Shown here one piece after another: positions 24,753 through 34,008 of a DNA stretch of 64,000 bases. The notes beneath the pieces were generated by a model. It was not told the DNA's origin, did no database searches, and saw only the letters and a list, made by a program, of their open reading frames with translations. Source of the DNA: Fragum whitleyi (Eukaryota; Mollusca; Bivalvia; Cardiida; Cardiidae); contig OX411543.1 of assembly GCA_948146395.1 (NCBI GenBank), positions 50,568,517-50,632,516 on the forward strand. Reading direction: 5' to 3'. The position numbers and the translations under genes were made by a program. Each line of letters begins with the position of its first letter. The stretch's first letter is position 1.

Positions 24753-25378
24753 TAAGACAGTCTGATTGAGAAATCAGAAAAAAAACCGACCCAAAAAACC
24801 GAACAACAAGACAACAAATAAACAAGTAAATAATCAAACACACAGAGAACTGTGGCATGGTCAGGTCATTCTATGTTCAGAAAATCTGCCGAAAGTGAAA
24901 AGATTATATCTTTGATTCTAGTTTGCAAAATACGCGCAAAGTATGCTACGGAAGGCAAAGTCGACGTTTTTCGTTCTTGAAAAAGGGTCTATTTTTGCGT
25001 GACGGATCACAAAGAAACAAATTACTACTGAATTACAGATTGTTGGTTTCTTCTCGGACCAGTGGGCATGTAACTTGAAAGACCCAGATTCTTATACAGA
25101 AGATACTTATTGTGAAATGAAGGGGTTGTTTTATCCGTCTGGTAGTATGTGATTCTTATATATATCTACTGTTTATATAATTACCACTCAGAAATATAAA
25201 GTATATTCCCTCTTTATACATTAATTATCTAAAGCAAAGTACATTCCTAATACTTTATTTATTTAAAGATTTCTATAAGTGGCGGGGCCAGTGCTCAATC
25301 CGCAAATTACGTTATATAGAATACATTTCGAGAGAATTGTTTAACGTAACATTTTTAAAAAGGTTTAAAGTAATTGTC

Positions 25379-25647
25379 TTTGACTGCCACGGTGGCCTAG
25401 TGGTAAATGCACTCGACCCGTGACCTGGAGGTCCGTGGTTCGAGCCCCACTGTCGCCGGGGTGTGATTATGGGCAAAACACTTAATAGCCAGCCCCAGTT
25501 CACCCAGCTGTAAAAATGGGTAACAGTGGGTTTAAAACCACTGCCTCTCTCTCTCGGGGACGTGAAAACATCAGGATTGAGCGTTCGAGAGCGATTCTAT
25601 AAGCTTAAGCTTTCGTCGAAATCGAACTAAAATGAATTAGTATAAAC
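25379..25647 (+). mobile_element. tRNA-derived SINE with perfect 13-bp target duplication
   Basis: The head is a tRNA-like pol III promoter: A box TGGCCTAGTGGTAAATGC and B box GGTTCGAGCCC (about 25438-25448). A central domain follows (GGCAAAACACTT, CCAGCCCCAGTTCACCCAG, TGTAAAAATGGGTA), then a 3' part with CTATAAGCTTAAGCTTTCG. TAAAGTAATTGTC occurs at both 25366-25378 and 25648-25660, which is direct proof of retrotransposition. The central domain resembles the conserved core of metazoan SINE superfamilies (Meta or V-like). I cannot say which. A second copy lies at 38400-38664. Confidence 0.9.
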
Positions 25648-25789
25648 TAAAGTAATTGTCATATATGTTATATCGTACATTCATTTTATTACCTTGGTCG
25701 TATTTTATTCGGAACTGTATGGAAAAAGACAAAGCGCGGCATACAAACCTTTCAACTTCTAAACAACTAATGTAAAGGATGTCTTATTT

Positions 25790-27400
25790 TCAGATTTAGC
25801 AAATATGACCAGTATCGAGCAGAGAAGTCCATTTTGTTATTGGATTCCAGTCCATCCGCTTTTGACTGAGTTTTAACCTTTTGTTACAAAATAGTTCCCT
25901 CTCAATTTCCCAACAATTTATGAAGGGATTCAATTAAATAACCAAACAGATTTATTTAAAGTCAGAAATGTGTATATACAATTTAAGTCAAGGTTTTTTT
26001 ACTTTTGACAGAATTATAGACCTTTGAAGAATGGCCTTTTCGTGTCGGCTAAATTTCTCTGCAACTAAAGGACGGACTTCATTGAAACTTCACAGATGTG
26101 ATCAGTATTTAGCAGAGATTTGCATATTTTATATCAGTTATGATCCTTTGAGCTTTGACAGAGAGGGAAATCTTCTCCGCTCAGCTTATCAGCAACTTTT
26201 GGGAGGGGGATTTTGATCAAATTTCACTAAAGGATATGAGTTATAGATGCATGTATGTAGATATGCACTGTGTAAGTTATTTATACAGAGGAAAGACAAT
26301 TTGGTGAAAAACTTTATCCGCTCAATTTCTCATGCATTATTAGGGGATTTCGTGCAGTGTTCTCAATAAAACATTACAGGAAGACCCAGTATATGCCAGA
26401 TATGGGATTATCCTATTCTGTTTACGTTTCATTGACGTTTGTCAGAATTGTGGACCTTTGGTAAAAAAAGTCGGTTCGTCTGTCGATAACATTTTTGTTT
26501 CCGCTCGATTTTCAGCATTCATTTTAAAGACAGGAACGGTACCCAGCATGCTCTATTCTGGTTACGGTCTATTGCCATTTGACAGAGTTAAGGTTTTTAA
26601 TGGAAATTCTTGTCCTCTTCATGTCTGTGCACTTAACGGATCGGTTTGATTCGAAGTCAATAAGAGACTCGGCTCGATATTTGTAGAAAACACACCCTGC
26701 TCTAATAGCTCTTCATTATGGACATAGAGAATAGTATGTTAGTGTCTTACAATATCAATGTTATCTGGTCGAGTTTGGGAGAGTTTACCATGACTTTGCC
26801 GAGTCATGATAACTTCTTGCAGCCGCGACCAGATAACAGATATTTTAAGACACTTACATGTTATTCTATCTACCGTGCAATCATTTATCATGCACCGATT
26901 GCATTTCATTAAAGACAAAGCACTTTTTTTTTGGGGGGGGGGGGGTAGTTTGCTTTGCAACAATTTCTAGAAAAAAACTGGCATACATTTTTTTTCGTTC
27001 AGTTTAAGATCCTGATGTTTTCCGGATCAGCATCATATGTTTATGTGTCACGTGCTTAACAACACTGTGGATGGCGTACGAATTCTACAAGTACCTGAGG
27101 GGCGAAGAGTTAAGGATATTTATGAAGGAGGAAGGGGAGATCATTTGCACTATCATATTCTTGATATCACGTAAATACTAAGTGTCTTATTTACTACTTT
27201 TATTATAATTCATAGAAGATCTTAAACATAAATAACTACTGGACAATATTATCATAAAGAAGTTAGTTCATCCGAGGAAAGTCTTTTCCGCTTATTTTTC
27301 TCAACAATATTATATGGAATTGATTAAACTAGATATCAAGCAGGTTATGTTCATATTAGCTTATGTAATTGTACTTTTTCGAGAGATAATTAAAGCTATC
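25790..27400. repeat. worn tandem array of about 200-bp units, with insertions
   Basis: Recurring pieces are TGACAGAATTATAGACCTTT / TTGTCAGAATTGTGGACCTT, TCCGCTCAATTTCTC / CCGCTTATTTTTCTC, and ATTTAGCAAATATGACCAGT-like text ending in TTGACAGAG. They suggest four or more degenerate units. The array is interrupted by a foldback (26724-26872) and a T10G13 run (26923-26945). Confidence 0.45.
26724..26872. mobile_element. long foldback element
   Basis: The left arm (GAATAGTATGTTAGTGTCTT ... GTTATCTGGTCG ... CATGACTTTGCC) pairs with the right arm (GAGTCATGAT ... CGACCAGATAAC ... AAGACACTTACATGTTATTC). Arms are about 70 nt with scattered mismatches. Overlapping frames on both strands are palindrome by-products. 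Confidence 0.7.
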
Positions 27401-27589
27401 TGATACCTCATGGTTTCCGATATATCACTTCAATACTAAGAACTAAAAGATTCCATTCATTTGTCCTTGGCTGAATGATTTTCCACTATTCATTCTTGCT
27501 TCACCAGTTCTAGACTTGTATTGAGAAATGGTTAAGTTAAAAAAAGGAAAGCATTAAAGACACGGAAATAAACTCTAGTGACGATAATA

Positions 27590-27800
27590 CCTTAATCGGG
27601 AACCTTCGGCCATTCTACGGAATAGACCTCGGGAATAGTAAGCGCGCAGGCATAAAAGCGCGTCGTTTGGCACGTGGGTTCTTATGACGTCACAAACATT
27701 ACTGAAGATGACGTTGCGAAAAATAAAATCAACGAAAGGTTAAAACTGTACATATTATAATTTGATATTAAAATGCAGTGTTTTACTGCGTTTTGTTTTC
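27590..27800 (+). promoter_or_regulatory. CpG-rich, promoter-like island
   Basis: This is the most CpG-dense stretch of its neighbourhood (AAGCGCGCAGGCATAAAAGC, GCGTCGTTTGGCACGTG). It has a TATA-like CATAAAAG, an E-box CACGTG and a CRE TGACGTCAC within about 60 bp. An ATG at 27773 opens a short frame beginning MQCFTAFCFQT, followed by a possible splice donor CT|GTAAGA. No protein family is recognised. The first part (27596-27625) also occurs at 51027-51052, so it may just belong to a repeat. Confidence 0.25.
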
Positions 27801-28528
27801 AAACTGTAAGATGCAAAGAAGGTCTCCACAGACGCTCGGAAAGCGTTCAAGAAATGTGTTGGTCTTCAAGCGTATCGATCGAAGAACCGCCAGGAGCCGA
27901 ATTACCTATAAAATGACCCAAAATTACTACACTTACGTCCGAGATACTTTCTTGTTTACGGAAAAATCCGAGCGATGTTCCAAATAGATAACACCTTTAA
28001 ATTTCACCCGAGGAACTACTTTTTCTCGATCAGCTTGGCCCTTACTGAGATGTTACATTGAAGACTAATGACAGATCTAGGATATCTGCACTGGGTTCTA
28101 ATTTTACAGTGTGGGATTGGTTTTCTCATAATAATTCAATTTTGGTAAATGATTCATGCAAAAAAGAAAACATTAGGCTACAGATTAGGCGTAGATTGAA
28201 ACCACCTCCATTTTAGATCTGCCACTGAAGCTTCTGAATCACAGTTAATCGAAAAAAAATGTTAATCAACATGAACTAGGAAACAGAAACTAAATGCAAT
28301 AATCATGAACAATAATGAACGAGGAAACATCTTGAAAAGGTACTTAACAATAACTATCATAATCCGACTGTTTATTGAGACGTTTTTCGAAAGCTCGAAA
28401 TTCGATGACATTATAGCGACAAACATTCAATCTAGCCCGAGTCTAAGCTGATTTAAAATGCCCATCTCAGGAATTGAATTATCACACGCAAAATTCTTCT
28501 CATAATTCCATATCGGTATCAAATGAAT

Positions 28529-28802
28529 TTTAAGGTTCATGTAAAGAGTTTGAGACCCAATTTTGAAGGCGCTTCATAAGCCAAGAAAAAGCACGATGTC
28601 CAGGTATATTATATATCAAAATGAAGCTATTCGTGAGCACAAGCAGTTAGGCAACATAAGACCACCATAGCTATAGCGGTATAGCCAAAACATTGTGGAA
28701 AAGGGTCATTTTGTACAGAACAAGCAACTGCATGACGGTTGCAAATTGTCCCATATTTTAACAGAGTACAGTCTGAAGTACCATCCAGGTAGTGCTACAA
28801 CC
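28529..28802 (-). repeat. 274-bp repeat, inverted partner of 32116-32391
   Basis: Text such as GGTTCATGTAAAGAGTTTGA, TATATATCAAAATGAAGCTA and CATCCAGGTAGTGCTACAAC is the reverse complement, in order, of 32116-32391. Divergence is moderate. The two copies bracket about 3.3 kb. No ORF is present. Confidence 0.75.
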
Positions 28803-28909
28803 TTAGATATAAAACTCGGTGTCAAAAGGCTCTTTTGAAACAATCAATTTCCATTTATTTTGTCAACATACATCTCAAACCAGTTTGGTCTGTTTTCAAA
28901 ATAGATGTA

Positions 28910-29110
28910 AGGTATGGTGCCACATCACACCATAATAGTGTGAAATATTTTCTGCGATTTATTTCAAATTATAGTTTTTTTAAATTCAATGTTCTACAAT
29001 ATTTCTATATATTGATCATTCTGTGAAATAGAAATTGATATATTGCTAAACAACCTTACAGGTATATAAACAATTAATGTATATTTATGTTGTGATAACA
29101 CACCATACCC
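28910..29110. mobile_element. possible small MITE with imperfect inverted ends
   Basis: GGTATGGTGCCACATCAC faces a right end GTGATAACACACCATACC. The body is about 200 bp and AT-rich. Without a second copy the call is tentative. Confidence 0.4.
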
Positions 29111-29340
29111 TTAAAAGATCTACACGTTTACAAAATTAGAATGACATATATGACATATGTGTTTATAAAATAAGTCAAAATAAATTGCTTGCATAACTAC
29201 GTTTTGGGGCAGAAAGCGTGAAGCCTAGATCACATGACCTGCATAATGGACTATCATTGGTCGATAAGTTTGGGAAAACACATATGTCACGAGGCGCTTG
29301 ATGGGGAACTGACGAAAACCTCTTATTACACGCAATGATA

Positions 29341-29362
29341 ATCAAAGCACTGAAAGTACTGA
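29341..29362 (-). repeat. 22-bp dispersed repeat, copy 3
   Basis: ATCAAAGCACTGAAAGTACT plus GA is the inverted form of the motif at 6465 and 22071. GGTGGAC follows, as (inverted) in copy 2. Confidence 0.5.
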
Positions 29363-29719
29363 TGGTGGACGTTTCTGTTGGCATACTAGAGTGATTCCTC
29401 CATTTGTGGAGAAAAGAGAAATTTTACGTGTAAAATTACGATAAAAGGAAAATGACCTGACCGCATCTTGCTTCAGATATACGTTTCTCAACATATGTCG
29501 TCGATCGTCAACAAAGTCCTGTAATTATAAGGTTTCGATAACTTTCGGAATTATTCCCGGTGTAGTTTAAACATTGATTCTCCGATCCATTTGTAATAAA
29601 AGTAAAGAAATGACAATTAGATAATCTAGGTTATTATTCTTATTTTGTAATGCTAATCAGTTCTCCGTAATCTCATTATTAGAAATTATGGTGTTATCTG
29701 CTTAAACTAGAAAGCAATG

Positions 29720-30722
29720 AATGGCTTGGGTCGCTCCACAGGATTGAAATTCTTGTTAAAGAAAAAGAAAAGTTTTGACTAGATTTTTAGATATTTTGGA
29801 TTCTTCTGATGTTGAAAATGATTTTCAGAGTTTCCACTATATAACATATAGAGAAAAGACCTCCGCTAATAAAAAAAACCATATATTTCATCCAATGACA
29901 ATAATTTTGGCTACATGATAAAGGGGTTGCCCAAGGATCATTCCAATGAAGTCTGATTGATATCCACCCATAACATTCTGAGAAAATGATTTTCAAAGAT
30001 TACACATAATAACATATTGGGAAATTACCTCTGCCCATAAAATACATATTTTTCATCCGATCACAGTAATTTTTGGTAGACTCATAAAGGGTTACTCAAA
30101 AAGATCATTCCGGTGAAATTTGGTCGAAAACCATCAGTTACATTCTGAGAAAAGGATTTTCAAAGTTTCCACTAAATAACATGTAGAGAAATGACCTCCG
30201 CCCATTAAAATAATTATTTTTCATCTGATCACAATAATTTCTGGTAGCCTGATAAAGGATCACTAAAGTACCATTCGAGTGAGATTTGGTTGACATCTAT
30301 CAGTTACATTCTGAAAAAACGATTTTCAAAGTTTCGACTAAATAACATATAGAAAAATGACCTCCGCCCATAAAATACATATTTTTCAACCGATCACAAT
30401 AATTTTTTATAGACTGATAAAAGGCCACTCAAGGACCATTCATGTAAAATTTAGAATTAGAATCTGAGAAAACCCACTTTTAACCATATTTGGAAATAAG
30501 CCACGCCCATGAAATCCATGTTTGTCATTGGATCTAAATTTCTTGAACAACTTTGAAAGGGGATCACCCTAGGATTATTCCTGTGAAGTTTGATTGAAAT
30601 TCATGCAGTTGTTTCTGAGGAGAACATTTTTAAAGAAAAAGTTTACGACCGGACGCACGAACGGACGACGGACAAAACGCCATGACAATAGCCCCAGTGG
30701 CCTTCGGCCAGTGGAGATAAAA
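29720..30722 (+). mobile_element. tandem-array element ending in a GGCC hairpin
   Basis: Four or five units of about 165 bp contain ACATTCTGAGAAAATGATTT or variants at about 29974, 30141, 30307 and 30462, each followed by CAAAG and CTCCGCCCAT-like text. The end has GGACGCACGAACGGACGACG and then the palindrome CTGGCCTTCGGCCAG inside a CAGTGGCC...GGCCAGTGG context. The closing hairpin with a TTC loop and the GACGG tract match the layout at 18258-18905. Confidence 0.7.
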
Positions 30723-30724
30723 AT

Positions 30725-32115
30725 TCTATAAAAGGATATTAATTGATTGTTCCGCGATTTTCATTCTCAAAGGTTAAGTGTTCATACAAACGCGTAAAAA
30801 ATTGCAGACACTCGTCTCGAGTTTGGCTTTCGTGTGTTGAAATGTAAAGTAAAACCCCTTTGCATAAACCTTTATCGCATGGCCTGAATGCTTTACTTTA
30901 CCTGCCAAGACTGTATCCGTATTCATGTGTATACCGATATTTCCATTAATTCGCCTTTGTTTTATATACATTAGTAGTGTCAGGGGAGGTTGCCATTCCA
31001 GTAATTTCATTTCATGAGTGACCTCCCATTGACCATTGGAAAATAAGGGACAAATTACTCACTCTGTCAGAAAAGTAGTTCTACGCAAGGAAAAAATTCA
31101 CCCGATCTCAGAATTGAATATGATTTCATACTTAAAAGATGTCTTTGAGGTTGCAACAAGTTACGTAGACTCCTCGTTTCACTCCATTTTTGAAATGCAT
31201 AGTTGTCAGACGATTACAATTCTTCAAAAAGAGTAAATTGAATCTTAATGAGTACTACTGTTTTGAAAACCTATTAATATCTGACAGGATTGTTCAAACG
31301 TGGTATTAACACTGGTGAACGTAAACGTCCACCAAAAAGTAATGTTATTTACAAGTAATACCCCTCGAGAACCCCTACGTCTAATGTTTGTAAATAGGAT
31401 GGCCGTCAGGTCATTATATTTACAAACGATTGGAATGTGATTTACTTATGAAAACATGCTCTACGTCGAACGATAGGATTGTGTATTCAATAGATATTTA
31501 ACCTATTAACTGACGACAAAACTCTCTGACTGGTCCAGATGAAAAGGCTGACAATATTCAAATTCTAATTTATTCTGCTTTTATTTAATATAGTGAATAT
31601 CGACCCCTAATAGAGTATCTGTTATACATGGAGTATTAGAACAATATTTTTTTAGCCGTATTATTGATGTTTGTAAAATGCAATGTCCCCAGTTTCCAGC
31701 CTTGTTTTTTTCGTTTCAAACAAGGTCGGGAAAAACGGGGATACAGCCAATATGGCAAACAATGACATAAATCATTTCTGTTGATTTTATTATAGCCAAA
31801 ACGTTACAAGAAAAAGTGAAAAATCTGTAACCCATTTGCGACCAAATAGCGGAATCACAGCTTAATTAGGCTGTGATTGCGATGTTTGGAACGCACACCA
31901 AAATATCGTGAACTAATTTTCCGAAATTCCGACACCATCCGAATAATCATTTACAGTAAACAAAAGAAAAATTTACTCAATTATCTGGTTTCCCATTAGA
32001 TCAACTTTGTTCTGGATAAATTACTTTTTTTCCTTCCATTTATCTTATCCATATTGTATGATTATACCATACGTGGTTTTGAATAAAGAGTTGTATTATT
32101 GTATTGTATACCAAT
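30725..32115. other. no supported gene; hairpins and a LINE-like tail
   Basis: Hairpins: 31685-31745 (TGTCCCC and CCTTGTTT face AAACAAGG and GGGGATA) and AATCACAGCTTAATTAGGCT plus GTGATT near 31853-31880. At about 32080-32110 the text GAATAAAGAGTTGTATTATT followed by GTATTGTAT looks like a LINE 3' end on the plus strand, but no RT precedes it. Confidence 0.35.
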
Positions 32116-32391
32116 GGTTGTAGCACTACCTGGATGGTGCTTTAGGCTAGACTTTGTTAAAATAAGAACCAATTTTATCCAACAGTCATGCAGTTGCTTG
32201 CTCTGTACAAAATGACCATTTTCCACAATGTTTTGACTAAACCGCTATAGTTATAACAGTCTTATGTTTTTCAACTGCATGTGCTCATAAATAGCTTCAT
32301 TTTGATATATAATATTCCTGGACATACTGCTTTTTCTTGGCAAATGAATGCCCTTAAAATTGGGTCTCAAACACTTTACATGAACCTTAAA
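32116..32391 (+). repeat. 276-bp repeat, inverted partner of 28529-28802
   Basis: It begins GGTTGTAGCACTACCTGGAT and ends with GGGTCTCAAACACTTTACAT plus GAACCTTAAAA. It lies directly after a LINE-like tail (about 32080-32110), which is absent from the other copy. Confidence 0.75.
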
Positions 32392-32698
32392 AACATTCCG
32401 GTGTTCAAATATTTACATAGTTAACACAGTTGTCGTTCTTCTATCTTAACAGTGTAAGATTCACCAAAATAATTTTTGGTCCCTCGTCTTAAAAGTGTAA
32501 AACGTTCAAAATATGGATTATTTGCTTCATATTTTCTCGAAATTTAGAAGCGTAATCAAAGATGAGATCAAGAAATTATTGAAAACAACAACAACAACAA
32601 CAAAATTTCCATAGTACCAGACAGGGCCGAGGACTATACAAAATGGAAAAAAATATATAAAAGATATATGATATATAAATAGAGTGTCTAGGGTCATG

Positions 32699-32815
32699 TC
32701 TGATATGAAAAATATTTTAAGTCGAATACGTTATTAGGCTGATAAAGTACTCATCCTCGTTTTTAACGCCTTCGTGTAGTATCGAATTCTCGGGAAATAT
32801 TTTTCATATCAGACT
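32699..32815. repeat. imperfect foldback, 22-bp inverted ends
   Basis: GTCTGATATGAAAAATATTT faces AAATATTTTTCATATCAGAC at a distance of about 117 bp. Inner stretches are partly complementary. It ends about 30 bp before the putative splice acceptor at 32847. Confidence 0.55.
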
Positions 32816-32847
32816 TTACCAGTTGACTATCCTCTTTATATTTTTAG

Positions 32848-33035
32848 ATTTCCTGATGGGAGTTGCTAACTTGTTGTTACTGGTGCGTTTTGACGTCCTT
32901 GGATGGTCGGCGATTATTTCATTCACGTTCAGCTTTCCACTATTCCTGGCTGTGTGCCTCGTTGTGGGTATAGTGGTGGTCGTACTTGTAGTTTACGCAA
33001 TTGGACTTGTGGCGGCGTTGTTGAGTGATAAATGA
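32848..33035 (+). CDS. putative terminal exon of a small membrane protein
   Basis: A pyrimidine-rich stretch ending TATTTTTAG precedes an open frame of higher GC than its surroundings that closes with TGA at 33033. The encoded text is very hydrophobic: a first membrane segment with GVANLLLLVRFDVLGW, a second with SFPLFLAVCLVVGIVVVVLV and a tail ALLSDK. Two or three membrane passes are likely. If spliced at 32847 it enters in the second base of a codon. An ATG at 32856 would also allow a 59-60-residue protein on its own. An AATAAA lies at about 33302. The LLLLVRFD..GW pattern faintly recalls TMEM60/TMEM185-type proteins, but I would not assign it. No upstream exon was found. Confidence 0.35.
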
Positions 33036-33831
33036 TAATCAAAATGTAGAGCGAGCTAAAAACAAAATAGATATTAACTATGCGATAAAAGTCAAGACTG
33101 ATTAGAATTCAAGAAGATTTTTAGTTAATGAACTTTTGAACAATATGAAGATAACCTAAAAACAAAGATGTGCCTTAATTAATTGACGAAATAATTCTTT
33201 GGTCCTCGTATTTAAAAATAACAGGTATGCACCGAAGGGAACTTCTAGTAAAGAAAATAAGATTTTCTTTTGTATCTTAAATAAGAAGTAGTCGAATCTA
33301 TTAATAAAATTATTCTGGAAAAATCTACATCATTTACATCATACAAAGAAAATGTGAGGAAAGCAACGAAATTTGAAGGAAATTCAAGGATTTCCCCGAT
33401 TTCAAAATTAGCATTGGCGGATGGGTATTTTTTGTTAACATTTTATACTCGTGGAAGAAACAAAACAACTGCAATGTTATTTTCTTCAATTAGTTGATAA
33501 CAGACAAGCAAAATCCGTCGAAGTCTGCCATATATAGCATTTATTTCTCAGTAATATTTTTGCCGATATTTTGAAATACATTGAAAATGTGCAACTTTTG
33601 TGACATGTTTGGAAAGGAAAGTTATTGTGATAAATCGTGATTTTGTTTTTGATTTGTTCAATACAACGCGTTTGACGGCTTACCGTAAAATGAAAAGGAG
33701 AACTATGGCGAGTTTTCAGCATAACTAATGGTGACAATAAGCTTTCTTACTCCGAGAAAAGATAAACCATCGACTGTTAAACTATCTTTGATGAAAGTAA
33801 GTCATTGTTTTGAAATAAAAATAATCCTCAA

Positions 33832-33945
33832 TTATGCGATCTTGTTTCCAATCATAAGTCCGCCAAAGACAAATATCCCATTCTCCTCGACGGCGGTAAC
33901 CTCTCTGACGACCGTCGACATAACTGAGGTTTTAATAGCAATTCT
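33832..33945 (-). CDS. putative terminal exon, 37 codons
   Basis: On the minus strand an acceptor-like GTGTGCTTACAG leads into a GC-rich frame of 37 codons ending in TAA. It contains MSTVVREVTAVEENGIFVFG and then GLMIGNKIA. Codon use looks protein-like next to AT-rich flanks. No family is recognised. No donor, upstream exon or polyadenylation signal was identified, so it could be chance or a pseudogene piece. Confidence 0.25.
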   Translation of the reverse strand, partial: RIAIKTSVMSTVVREVTAVEENGIFVFGGLMIGNKIA

Positions 33946-33962
33946 CTGTAAGCACACTCACA

Positions 33963-34008
33963 CCCTAAGAACTGTTACAACGGACAAATACCTCTGCATG
34001 AAAGCATG
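33963..34008 (-). repeat. 46-bp inverted repeat partner of 36307-36352
   Basis: CACCCTAAGAACTGTTACAA followed by CGGACAAATACCTCTGCATG is found in inverted form at 36307-36352 with no mismatch that I can see. Flanks differ. On the minus strand it lies immediately upstream of the putative acceptor at 33946. Confidence 0.7.

Noticed and set aside
29175..29384. 69-codon minus-strand frame with several Cys and Ser
   Set aside because: It overlaps the 22-bp dispersed repeat and shows no domain.
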